Positions 11,059 through 22,638 of a DNA stretch of 64,000 bases are shown here, piece by piece. The DNA is taken from positions 6,844,325 through 6,908,324 of the forward strand of contig BDGG01000001.1 in NCBI GenBank assembly GCA_001949185.1, read 5' to 3'. Below the pieces are notes generated by a model. That model worked only from the letters and a program-made list of their open reading frames with translations. It did no database searches and had not been told where the DNA came from. The translations under genes and the position numbers were made by a program. This DNA is from Ramazzottius varieornatus. Its lineage: Eukaryota > Tardigrada > Eutardigrada > Parachela > Ramazzottiidae. The stretch's first letter is position 1. Every line of letters begins with the position of its first letter.

Positions 11059-11865
11059 CGATCTTAGGGGAAAAGCAACAGAAAATTGTCTGGTAAATGA
11101 CTATGTTACACGGGGGAGAATTCGTGCAGTTTTCGTACCCTGCATTCTGCTGCGAGATGAATAGAAAGGGACTCTACCTTTGATCAACTCGCAGGACGAC
11201 TGGGAAATGCTTTCCATCCGTAAACTTCTGGACACAATTGCCGCAATCGATGGGTCGGATGATAGCTAAGGACTTTTGGGATCGATCTGCCTATTTGCAT
11301 CCCGTTCTTTTGTTACATACCTACGAGAAAGAACGCTTGGCCATAAGAGAACAAAGGCGGTCTCCTGCTGCATCTTTTATCGATCTTCCCCGCTTCAGCC
11401 AAAATTAACGCGGGAGTGTGATATTGATAGCTGGACCGCATCACTGCGGGAAATCTTCTACTATCGATATATGTTCACATCGTGTCGTGGGGGATCTATG
11501 TAGTCACCTGACATTTGAGCCATCAGAAACTTGCGATGTCCTAAGCGCATCACGAAATTCCGTTGGTAGTACTAAGCTCGCTTCGCGCACATTTGATGCA
11601 TTATTCTGTGCTCAACAGGAGATTGAACTATTATATGTGCGGAAAATATTGGGCCAGCTTTTGTAGGTCACTGGTCGGCAGTACGAAAAGCTTATGGTCC
11701 GATGTGGTATAGTGATCCCTATTTTCAAAACTGGTTTTTCATAACTGTTTTCTCTGTAACGAACGTCACGGTGTTAATCGACATGACCCTCAATAAGTGA
11801 CGGCACAATAAATAGCGCAAGTCGGTGTGCGCCGACTGCAACCCCACCGCTGAGATAGTCTTTTC
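11059..11865. other. Intergenic, no supported gene
   Basis: Only short unconvincing frames are present; I see no domain, RNA gene or clear repeat. Confidence 0.4.
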
Positions 11866-12413
11866 TATGGTGAGCCGGTGAGTCGCGCGAGTCAAAGTCC
11901 ACAGTACTTCCACTGCGGTACGTGGGCCGAGAACCTCCATGCGCTGTGAGATACTTTTTCCGCGCATCCACCCGCGGGTTTTTGCCAGAGTTTCACCGCG
12001 GGCGTACGCCCCGATAAAATTCATTTCCCGCAAGTAGATGCGCGGTACAACTCTTTCTCCTCACTTCCACGCACGGTTCAACTGACCAATCGGCGGGTGC
12101 GCGCGAGGACAAACTAACACTAACCCGATGTGACGGGCGGTTAATAAATATGTTGGTTGGCGGGTGCATGCGCGAATCAAAATTCCTTGTGCCAATTTTC
12201 AGTGTATGGAAGTGCGGATGAAGTCTCCGCGCGTCCATCCGCGTACAAATTCTGTTAGGCCACGCTTCCATGCGCGGAAAAAGAAATTTTACCCGCCCGT
12301 ACACTCGCGGTGAAGCTCTTGCAGTAATCCGCCGGTAGATGCTCGGAAAATGTATTTCACCGGGCATGGACCCGCGGTCAAAATACTGTGGACTTTTGAG
12401 TCGCGCGGCTCAC
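11866..12413. mobile_element. ~550 bp inverted-repeat element with CCGCGGG subrepeats
   Basis: The left end (GGTGAGCC...GAGTCAAAGTCCACAGTA) is mirrored at the right end (reverse complement GGTGAGCC...GACTCAAAAGTCCACAGTA). The interior has several CACCCGCGGG/CCCGCG-like motifs. There is no transposase frame; probably a non-autonomous DNA element. Confidence 0.5.
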
Positions 12414-12788
12414 CATGCTTTCTCTAATTGGAGACAAGCAGAATACTGTATTACCCTGAACCGCAGTACAACTCTTACGTAATACATGTGACGTCTGAGG
12501 TTCTTTCGGGATAATTGTACATTAACTTTTTGCACATACAGAGTAGAAGATAACGTTAATTTACGGTACTGTAAATATTCGATGCTATCACGCAGTACGC
12601 ACACGTACGTGACGATGTACTCCCGTAGGGCGTTGCGCAGGCAGTAAAACCGGATCAGCGAATATTTACAGCATATGCTACAAACAGAAAAATGGAAAAA
12701 TCACCCGAAAAATATAAACGGCAGTGCTAGAATGAACCAGACCGATACACAGTGCAGCGGTGCCGCGCAACAACGGGGCACAAGGGAA

Positions 12789-13046
12789 CTACTTTCCAGG
12801 ACCGAAGCGGTCGCGGCGGCCATCGAACCGTCCGCGACATTGAGCGCCCCCTCTTCGTCCTTCGCACAATCCATTCTGGAATCCGTTACGACGGCAGCAA
12901 ACCGTGATATCAATCCGTCGGTCATCGCGTCCACATTCCCTATCACAGCGGCGAACTCGCTCCGCGTCGACGCATCCAGGAGCCGTCATTGCCAGCAGCA
13001 AGAACAGCGCAACTAACGCACAAAAAGAAAGCTTTAAACCTGCCAT
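12789..13046 (-). CDS. Small secreted Cys-rich peptide B
   Basis: A frame of 85 residues from ATG 13046; a longer frame upstream lacks support because the signal peptide begins here (MAGLKLSFCALVALFLLLAM). The module is RRCDRECGRDDRRIDITVCC, then RRNGFQNGLC and a final Cys (spacing C-x3-C-x11-CC-x9-C-x8-C), with an Arg/Gly-rich end. It is a paralogue of peptides A and C. The strong positive charge would suit membrane-active or nucleic-acid-binding peptides, but this is inference only. Confidence 0.78.
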   Translation of the reverse strand: MAGLKLSFCALVALFLLLAMTAPGCVDAERVRRCDRECGRDDRRIDITVCCRRNGFQNGLCEGRRGGAQCRGRFDGRRDRFGPGK

Positions 13047-13851
13047 TGCAGTGAAAGAGGATGATGCCGAGGACAGCGGCGGAAGTTGGTACAAAGATCT
13101 AACCAAATGGATACTTGAGGTCGAATTGTGCTGAAAATAGAATATAGCTAATACTCAGACGGCGGGTAAACAGACAGTGTTTTTATGTCTGAAGAACTTC
13201 GATACAGGTATGCGGTACATGGCAAAGCAAACAACACGGCAGTTCCTGATAGGCCATCCGTAGCCCCGAGATGTTCTTCGAATTCAGTGTTGCTTTGATC
13301 GAGCAGGTGGGTTCCTACTAGTGTGCGATGCATACACTACGGACAGGTTCCAAGATTCAGTCAACTCAGATACCGCTTGTTCGAACCAATTCATCATAAA
13401 CAACATTAGTCATGTGACCGACGCAGATCCGGCATTTGTGTCACATCGATTTAGTCTGTCTTAAGCGCGGAAGATGCCTTGGTGGGATGAACTGTATATA
13501 CAGTACTTTTTGTACAGTACAACTGTTTCCTCTGTATTTTGCGTAGCAGCAGACATAACGCATGTTGGCCAGCGCTGTGTAGCTTAAAAGCCTTAAATCT
13601 CGTACGAGACTTTACAAACAGCAGTCTTTCCGGAAACGGGCCAGAAAACTCACTCCCGAACACCCACCATTCGCACTAAAACCCCATTAGATGACATTGA
13701 GAATAAAAGTGTGATGAGAGGAAGCGGTCCTAATGTTGGTGAACAGCATGAAATGACCGAAGAAGAGTTTTCATCCAGTTTATACATTAATTTCAAAACC
13801 AAGTTGTGCACGTTTTTCGTGAGAGGCTGAGCCGTCTTGTGAAATTGAAGA
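13047..13851. other. Spacer between peptides B and C
   Basis: No coding region or clear repeat is supported in this stretch. Confidence 0.4.
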
Positions 13852-14124
13852 TTAGAATATATCTGGAACGTTATCATATATCCAGAAGGGGGGACGGCGT
13901 GATCGACGACGTCCACGGCATTGCGCACGTCTCCCTCTTTGACAGAATCCCCGGTCAAAACCTTGCTGACGACAGCAGATCCTAATATCGACTCGCCGAT
14001 CGTCCAGTCCGCATTGTCGGTCACAACGACGAACTCGTCTGGTGACAGTTCCGGGATACTCAGCAGTGACAGTCAGCAGCAGGAAGAGCCCAATGAACAG
14101 GAGGGCGGACAACTTTACAAGCAT
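13852..14124 (-). CDS. Small secreted Cys-rich peptide C
   Basis: A frame of 90 residues from ATG 14124 with a signal peptide (MLVKLSALLFIGLFLLLTVT). The mature part has RRCDRQCGLDDRRVDIRICC, then RQQGFDRGFC and a last Cys after seven residues, followed by an Arg-rich stretch and an acidic/aromatic end (WIYDNVPDIF) not shared with A or B. The conserved DRR-[IV]-DI-x2-CC block in all three copies, while tails differ, suggests selection on the module. Confidence 0.78.
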   Translation of the reverse strand: MLVKLSALLFIGLFLLLTVTAEYPGTVTRRVRRCDRQCGLDDRRVDIRICCRQQGFDRGFCQRGRRAQCRGRRRSRRPPFWIYDNVPDIF

Positions 14125-14783
14125 TTTTGACAACAGAAAGCGACACAACAGAAGCTCTGGAATAACTTCGACCAGTTTGGAAAAATCAGTAATAGAGCAC
14201 GAAGTGAAGACTTTGATCAGACTGAAAGCAAGTACAGTACAAGTTGACTAGTGAGTGTAACCCTGGGAAATCAAGAAGCAAGGTGGTATTTATACCAGAT
14301 ACATATGTTAACAGTGCGGTTTGAAATGACTTGGATGAATAGAGTATTCCGGTATTCGACAGACAAAATTAACGGACTTAACCGCCTAAATGTTAATTCT
14401 ATTGATCCCGGATGTTTTTCAGAATGTATAGCGTATTCCGGTGTTTGACAGACGAAAGCAACGGAACCAACCGCCTAAATGTTCTATTGATCCCGGATAT
14501 CTTTTTACTACGTCACGCAAAACAAATGCATAGTTTTGTATTTTTGACAAGATGGAAATTTCTGCATCGTGCACTGTATCGTGCTTCAGTATGGTATCGG
14601 CAGAGCTACACAGGCAGTAAGTAGCGCAGCGGAAGACCTGTTTTCGAAATATCACCTTTAGTTCCGCCTTCGGCAGCATAGGCACTAGGCACAAGTTTTG
14701 CACCGCTGCCGCAGTGATAACAAGAGGATCACAGCAGCGCGCGCAGTGTTCCACACACTTAGTTACTCCGCGAGATATTTGGG

Positions 14784-15005
14784 CTCTGGGCAAAGCTCTT
14801 TAGCCGGATGGGGTCATGGCGTAGAGGCACAGATGATGAAAATTCAGTAAAGACCAGGCCAAAGCGAGGGAAAGGTTTGGGGCCGCAATAATGAAAGCCA
14901 ACGATTTTCAGTTTCGGCCACAAGCCCCAGCAGCCCTTGTTGAATTTCCATTCGCTGTGCCTCTACGCCATGACCCCATCCGGTTGAGGAGCTTTGCCCA
15001 GAACC
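14784..15005. mobile_element. ~220 bp MITE with ~50 bp terminal inverted repeats
   Basis: The left arm (GGCTCTGGGCAAAGCTCTTT...GGATGGGGTCATGGCG) is repeated in reverse complement at the right end (CGCCATGACCCCATCC...GCTTTGCCCAGAACC). There is no coding capacity, so the single strand can fold into a long hairpin. Confidence 0.75.
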
Positions 15006-15616
15006 CATTTTTGAGTTCGTCCAAACCTGCACATATAATCCAAAAAAGGTGGGCTTCGGATGCGCATAGGCCCATCAAACCACTGCATGTCAGCTTGGAA
15101 GCTGACAGACGAGCTAGGTGATCGATGCTACTGGCTGCACTCGTATATTCTTTCTTGTCTGCTTCATCCGGGTGCTGGCCACTGCCCGCAAAATCTTCTC
15201 TAGGTGCGGCTTCATCCGACCGACAGCTGCAAAGCTCCATCCTGAGCCCCATATCTTTTACCATGCCAACCAGTGGCAGTTCGTCTACTACCGAGTTACC
15301 ACTATTGCATATGCTCAGACAACAAAAAATATCCAGTTCAAAAATCGTCCAGTCCATGTTGCGATCTTTAAGTTTTAAAGTCCATCTCCTAAAGATTCTC
15401 ACGCATACGTAACGTACCGCTACCTAGTTCGACTACTGGTCGTTCACCACCGACACTTGCAGCGGTGCATTGACTCTTTCAGATCCTAATGATGCGCATT
15501 GACCAGTTTTCAATCTAATAGAGAGCAACGCCCAAATCATTCGGCCTGGGTATCGTAACACTGTCGCTGACTAACCAGTGAAGGTTGCAAACTTGCGGTA
15601 CGGTAGTAACGGTACC

Positions 15617-17009
15617 ATGTATCAGCAACCAGGAGTACAATACGGCCAGCCAGGCATGATGATGCCGACGCAACCGATGATGGCGCCCTCTGGCCCGGCA
15701 ATGACGGGTCTGAGCAGTATGATGACATATCCACCTGTTTCGTGGATGCCTGCCCCGCCACCAATACCCGGCGTACCCCATGGTCTGGAATACCTCAACA
15801 CCCTCGATCGTTTATCAATAAGACAGCAAATAGAAATGTTAGAAAGTCAGTATTCATCGGTAGAACTCGTTATGCAACAAAACTGCGAAGCATCCTACTG
15901 ACAGAGACTGTTGCTTTCTAGTTTTTATCGGCTTCGAAACGACAAACCGATACACAGTACTAAACGCCATGGGTCAGTACATGTTTGGAGCAGCGGAAAT
16001 AACCGACTGTTGTTGGGCCCAGTGTGGTCCTGCCAGGTCATTCAACATGGTCATCATTGACGCGATCGGCCGGGAAGTTATCCATCTTATCCGACCATGC
16101 CGGTGCTCTTCCTGTTGGTGCTTTTGCTTCCTGCAGGTGAGCTATATTGAGCTTATAGTGAGCTTCTGATCCCGGTGTCACACTTTGTGAAGAGGCGTGT
16201 GGATCTTGTAGGAAATGGAAATCCAAGCGCCAACTGGGAACGCTTTCGGTTTCATCGAGCAAGAATGGACGTTGTGGGTACCCAAGTTTCGCATCATGAA
16301 TGCCAATCGCGAAACCGTCCTCCGAGTAGAAGGTCCCTGTTGTACGGTGGCCTGCTGTGGCGAAGTGGAGTTTTCAGTAAGGATCCGTTGATCTCTTATC
16401 AGTTATCTTTATTCTAAAACTCGACGAAGACGAGGGGTGTAACAATCATAATGCCTTGCCCAATGCAGTTTAATATGCTGTAGATTGTTACTCCGACGGA
16501 CGGTGTAGAGATCGGCAAACTGTCCAAGAAGTGGTCAGGTTTCGTACAGGAAGCCTTTACTGACGCCGACAACTTTGCTATCTATTTCCCAGTCGACCTC
16601 GATGTCCACACCAAAGCGACGCTCCTGGGACTGACCTTTCTGATAGTAAGTATAAAAACCTTTACGCGAATGGTATCAGTACGCGATATTGAAAAGGCAA
16701 CAGAGTTAGCTCCTAGCTCAAAAACGGGTCGTTGCTGAAGCCTCAGTAATTTATCAGCGGAAGGAAGTAAAGAAGGCTCAGCCGTTTTGCTGTACCATCG
16801 GGCACTTTTGAAGTCGAGCTCATGATGCTCCTTTTTGTTCTGAACGAGGCCCCCTTACCTTGATTGTTTTTTTATAGGATTTTATGTTCTTTGAGAGAGC
16901 GGCAAATCGCGAGAACAGTCCTGCGGCCCGCACGATGGGTGGCGGCAGGCATGGCCACGGTGGTATGCATGGTGCTGGGATGCATGCTCCCATGCACTCT
17001 CATTTCTGA
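15617..17009 (+). CDS. PLSCR: Phospholipid scramblase, main isoform
   Basis: Exons 15617-15845, 15922-16136, 16212-16376, 16484-16645 and 16878-17009 give 301 codons, 300 residues. A Pro/Met/Gln-rich N-terminus ends in [16 protein letters not shown], followed by the scramblase barrel: [16 protein letters not shown], a Cys-rich block ([12 protein letters not shown]) that in the family is palmitoylated, EIQAP, GPCC...CCGEVEF, the calcium-loop segment [12 protein letters not shown], and the C-terminal hydrophobic helix ([14 protein letters not shown]). The tail is Gly/His/Met-rich ([17 protein letters not shown]). Family members move phospholipids between membrane leaflets when calcium rises, or act in signalling. 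The start is the first in-frame ATG; codons upstream to 15578 are open but lack ATG. Confidence 0.95.
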
Positions 17010-17150
17010 GCTTTCCAGAATCGCCTGCAAAATATTCAATGGTAAAGCAAAACGACGAGATTCTGCCGCCTTGTTTTTCAATTTCGTTGACAAATACCAA
17101 TGTATTATATTGTCTCTTTCAATTGCCTAACTTTCTCCTTTCCTTCACAG

Positions 17151-17213
17151 GACTACATGTACTTCGAGAAGAAAGCTTCCGGCGGAGATCTTGCTCTGAA
17201 CGTCCTAATCTAG
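17151..17213 (+). CDS. PLSCR: Alternative last exon of the scramblase
   Basis: After a pyrimidine-rich tract and CACAG, the sequence reads DYMYFEKKASGGDLALNVLI and a TAG. This parallels [12 protein letters not shown] of the exon at 16878-17009 and joins in the same phase (0) to the donor at 16645/16646. It would give a shorter tail lacking the Gly/His/Met-rich region. Scramblases commonly end in a D-x-M-F-F-E type helix end, so both versions are plausible; it looks like exon duplication with mutually exclusive use. Confidence 0.7.
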   Translation, partial: DYMYFEKKASGGDLALNVLI

Positions 17214-17710
17214 ATCTGCCCGCATTTCCGAGCACCCGGTTTTTCGGAACTGCGCCACTAGACTTGTCCGGCAGCCCCCAGTTTGATCTCGCAGTTGCGC
17301 ACACCGTCTTCCTGCATTTTGCCGAAGTGTTTCCGCCACCTTGGAAAGAGCCTAATATACTCGACTGTATGATCTTATGCTCGGACTCAATCGCAGCGGC
17401 GAGCAAAAGTACTACGTTCTATTCAGTCTAGTTCTTCCCGCTTGGACTGCTGTCACATGACGTGCTCAGAGTTTTAGATCGTACTGTGACCTCGGACAGA
17501 AACTCTGGTCTCGTCAGACACTTACCTTAAAACTGTACAGTACAATTCCTGGTTGGATCATTCCGCCACTGAGTGCATCTCATCCGGTCGCTATAAATCT
17601 ACCAAGCAGCTCAGAGACAAGGCTAAGAACTGGTACAACTTACGGACCGAATACGACAAGGAGTCGTCAGCCGTGTCGCAAGACTATTTGTACTTACTTC
17701 AGAATCCCTG
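17214..17710. other. Intergenic, no supported gene
   Basis: This is the 3' flank of the scramblase gene. Open frames exist but show no domain or splice continuity. Confidence 0.4.
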
Positions 17711-17907
17711 TACACGCACAACGGGAAGTTATAGTACAGCAAAAATTATGGAACACGCGGAAAGGACGGCAAAATGGAAATTCGACCGTAGAAAACTGTC
17801 GAAAAAAAGTTTAAAGGTGAATCAGTCGCGTACGTACGTTTTTCCGTACCGCCGTAGCGAAAAGGCCTGCCCATAATTTTTACTGTCCCATCGTTTCCCT
17901 ACGTGTA
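17711..17907. mobile_element. ~197 bp MITE (ACAGTAAAAATTATGG family), copy 2
   Basis: The ends are TACACGCA and ACGTGTA with inner inverted blocks AAAAATTATGG / CCATAATTTTTACTGT (one mismatch). The interior shares GGACGGCAAAATGG, a CGACCGTAGAAAA block and CGCGTACGTACG with the copies at 2937-3136 and 25970-26893. Confidence 0.85.
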
Positions 17908-20900
17908 TTAACCAGAAGCTTTCTGGAATAGTAAATTTTTCTTCACTGTGCCGGCAGATCCTCTTCGGTTCTTTTGATTTCAACGTATGTACCATCCATC
18001 CTTCGTAAACCATCTAATATCAGTTCAAGGCACTATCTAGCTACAGGGTACAGAGTACTGTGGAGTCGGACTGAGATGGGAGGCTATGCGTACAATGCAG
18101 TTGCTTGTATGGACTCTTCCAGCGTAACTTTCTTCGAAGACCATGCTGGAACACAGATAGGTCCAACGTAAAAACTTAAACGTTAGAACTGAAGGAATTT
18201 CTTCTGTTAGCCTGCTTACCTGGTGACAGAAGTTTTTCGTTGATAATGTTGGCCGTCACACGAGCCGTATCGCCCAGGACGATTTCCGAATGGTTGCCGG
18301 TTACGAAAGTGTAAACGTCCGGCTTTACAGTACAGACCTGCAAAGATTTCCGATACGTTCTTGATTCTTTGGAATACAGCAATCATAAGTATCAAACTAG
18401 CGCAAACATGCTCTTCATCTGATATCACACGACAATATCCGGGTTGGAATCGAATAATTCGGGTCACGCGATGAATGGTTTTGACTATCCTACCTTTGCG
18501 AGTTCGAAGTCATCGCCAACTGTTCACACCATCTTCTCGGAGCACTTGATCAGCGTAACTGGTCCGGTATATTTTCTTGATGGTTTGTAAGAATCCGCTG
18601 CCATCATCCTTAGGGTAAAGAGTCTTGCAGCTTCCGCAAGGTCGCTCTCTGGCGTGTAGCGAAAGTCCACGCAGCACTTCAGTTCTAGAGCGGCAATCTG
18701 CACCTTCTTCTCAAATGTTTTGGCCCGTTCGAGCTTGCTTGTCAGCTAAAACAAGAGGTTGGGGTACACTCAATGCATGAGTGTATCCCTCTAGCGTTGT
18801 CACTATATCGCTTGCGCGCGTACCTGTTTGCGCTGAGTCACTCATAAGCTCACTCATAAGCGCAGCAGCTGATCAGAACTTTGAATAGTTGGGCAGCCAC
18901 CATGCTTCCCAATGCCAGCCAACCGTAACTCCGAGTACGCTAGTTTTCGAAAATAACGGGAGCTCCGGAAAGCAAAATGTAGTTACACGTCACGAAAGGG
19001 GCGGAGCAAGGCCGTAGCTACAGTTGCAAAGTGAACGGGAGTGGCAACTTAATCTCTATAATGTCGGGACAGCAGCTCCAAAGAGTCAACGTTGGTATCG
19101 GATGTACAGTTGAACCCGTATGTGGTGACGCGTAGGTGTTTGCCAACAATTGCAGAGAAGGTAAGACCGAGCCTTCCGTTGGATGGACAAAGAACAATAT
19201 CTGCTTGGATTTTGGAACTTGGCACAGCTGAACAATCGACTGTTTCGGAACGATACAGTTTAAATCGTAGTGCTTGTATGCCGTATCGACGATGAGGGAC
19301 ATACCGTCGGCAATCTTCGAGTATACCTTGGAGGCGCTCAATGCATTTGAGGTGTTGGACAATAAATACATGTCTTTGACGAATAGTGATCCGAGTTCCT
19401 GAAGCGTCAAGGACAGACCGAAGTCGCGCTCCAGAACTAACCCGAGCTCCATCGCCATCAGCGAATCGATACCGCCAAAGACAAATCTTGATCCAACTTC
19501 CTGAAATCTTTGATACCTGATAAACGAAACAGCTTTAGTACTTTCAATGACTGACGCAGCTGTTTGGTACGGAAGAAAATCTGCATACCCATGATTTTGC
19601 CCACGGTCAGCGGGAAGTGTTGGAAACGTACTGTAGGTTGCTGTTTTTCTTTTGCTCAGCGTTCTCCTCCATGGCTAGCTTAGCCGTCCTTGGTGACGCC
19701 GTGTTCATAGCTGTGTGTTCGGAAATTGTCCACTTCAAGCCAATTACCCTCCAGACCTGGTCCGGAGACCCGGCCGTCCTGCTGGACCGTGATGGGGAGC
19801 CCGGAAGCACTCGCTACCGCAGCGTCAATGCGGAAACAGTCCAGCTTCAAAGTCCCAATGGAGTGAATGGACTGGACCCGTTCAACTGTAGGCTGATGTT
19901 GACTCAAAGATGGCACGGGAAGACACCATCGACAAGTGCCTCGCGATTACCTTTCAGCGTACCAGATACGCGGTTCTTTCCTGCATGAACCAAACCAAAC
20001 GGTTAAGCCCTATACTTCGTACGTGCGCCAAAAACAAGCGGAAAAGTGGTTGATAAATCTACGGTGACGCATGCTGGACTACTGGACGGATGGCGCTGAG
20101 TCTGACTGCTTTACCCACGATACCTTGGTCAACTGCAACCGCATGGAGTACATGGTAGTATCGGCCGTAATCATGGCCGCGATGAGAAAGTTCCTCGTAC
20201 ACGTTGTCCACTTTTTTCCACAGCACATCGTTTTCCAATGTACGATCCTCAGTGGGAGCAGACGGGACCAACGCAGCATAACTGGTACAAACGACATCAT
20301 TGCCACGGACCACATCACAGTAACCGTTTGACTTGGCAAAGTGGACGATCAGCTCAACTGTAGAGATCTTCAGGCTGATGCCCATGGGTTCGCATAGGAA
20401 ATGCACATCACTGAATGCACATCACTGCAATGCTCGGTCTTTCGTTTCGTGCAGCCACTTTGCTTGTAGAACTCATTGGCCAGCAGGTTTATTAACCCTC
20501 CCAAGGGAAAGACAGTCTGACCAGCAAATTTGTATTGGGAGTAATGGTGATTCAATGGATCCAGTAGATCAACTTTGATGGTGTTCTGTGCACTAGAACA
20601 CCGTTTGTGGATAAAGTCCGAAAAGTGTGGTGTTCGCCAGTCTGCCGAATGATCCCACTGGACGGCAGGACCGAGGAAGGGCGTATCACGAGGAGCGGGC
20701 AGACTAGGTATGGGGTAGAGTTGCTTCACGTCCGGATGCAGACCTCTGACGTACAGCTGGCCAAGGACCTCGTAGAGATGTGTTAAGGCGCTGGCCGAGT
20801 TGTGGTCCATAAGGGAAACCGAACAAGCCTGTGCACTGGCGCCGCTGATGGTTTGCTGCATGAACTGTTGTAAAACACCGTGCGGCGAAACTTCTATCGT

Positions 20901-22638
20901 GACCGCCTTGTCTGGTATGTTCCCTGCTACATGTCTAAATTGAACTGGGGAACGAAGATTATGAGAAAAGTAATCGGCAGACGCCAGTCGCGCTTCAGTC
21001 GTTGACCAGTCGGCTTCGGGAAAGGCTGAACTCAGCCATCGACTAGTTCTTGCTTTCGGCTCTAATATTACCTACAATAACAAAGAATAGCGTGGCCAAG
21101 CCTCAGTCAACAAGAAGTGTGCGATAATCACCTTCTGTAGAGAAGTGTGACATTTTACTGGGGCTTTTTCCATGTATGGTGAATGGTATATCCGTCGCAA
21201 AGGGGTCAATCGTGCCAATACGCATCTTTTCGGTTTCAGTTTCTCCACCAACTGTCCGATACTGTCAGCAGGTCCGGACGAAGTCACACTTTCCACAGAG
21301 TTGCCATCGACAATCCCTATGTCGGGATATTGTCCGATCAATCATTCCGCCTTTCTCAGACTTAATCCAACTTCCACCGTGCTATCGAGTGGCAGCTCCG
21401 ATTCCCTGATTGACAGACCAATATGGTAAACAATGAGCATTGCCTGTTCCAGCGTGATACAGCCGTCGGCGTAAGCACACCCGATCTCCCCAGTGCCGTA
21501 ACCGATGATACCATCCACAGGTACCTTTAGAGTCCGAAGAAAATCCACCAACGCCACCTGGATCGCTGTTATGCTCGTCATCGACACCGTCGGGTCGTGG
21601 AACGGTTCCGCGCTTTTGTGGCTCAGGATGGACAAAAGATCGAGGCCAAGTGGCTTCAGGACCGTTGCGCAGCGTTCGATTGTGGTCCGGAAGGACAGTA
21701 GCTGTAGGAGCTCAGCACCCATAGTCGGCCATTGACTTCCTTGTCCGCTGTACGCAAAAAGTATAGAATCAGAACCACAATGAACGATAGTTCAGCAAGA
21801 ATACAGACTGTGAAAACTCAGCTCGAAAAAATCTCACCCGAATATCCACCACACAGGTTTTCTACCCAAAGTGACTCGATCAACGACGATTGGTGGATTT
21901 TCCGCGTTGAGGATTGTGTATCCTCTTTAAGGCATGGAGGCCGGCTTGACGAAAGTGCTTTGCATCAGAAGATAGGGGACATAGGGATTCTTTGGAAATT
22001 TCTTGATGAAGTCCATTGCATGGTGCGCGGCTTGTTCGGTTCTTCCCATGCAGACAATCAATAGCGATTCCGCTACCTCAATCCCTTTTTCCATCACACG
22101 TGGGTTCCCCATTAAGACGTGATGAGCATTCTGTCCGCCAAAACCGAAGCAGTTTTGTCCTGCCAAAGTGGCGGTCCATCTTGTCGGCTCGGTGACGACC
22201 TGTAGGCGACCATCAATCAAGGCGGGGATGCGCGGGTTGGGGTTGTTGTAGTGCAGGTTGGGCGGAATGATGCCGGTTTGCATGGCTATGAGAATCTTGC
22301 ATAGCCCAACCGCACCTGAAGCATGCTCACGAGGGGATTTTTCCAATCCGCCGCCTCTGATCCTCAAACCGACATCACAGGTGGATAGAGAAGAGTTTTC
22401 TCTATAGTCTGAACCGGAAACCTGGTCATCTTTCCGTTCCTGGAATAAACTGCAGGAACCGGAAGTTACGTCAAAATTAGGGCGGTACTGTACATTGACC
22501 GAGGCACAATCAATAAGTTTGATTTACTCATAGTTGATTGGCCAAAATTGATTGTTCCTTCCATCATATGAGCTTGTCGCTGTAGCATGACGCATCTTTT
22601 GTTGATTCTCTCCTCCATAATCTTCCCACAACACTGCG

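Noticed and set aside
17039-17431. A 130-codon plus-strand frame after the scramblase
   Set aside because: It overlaps the alternative last exon in another frame and shows no domain or codon-level signal.
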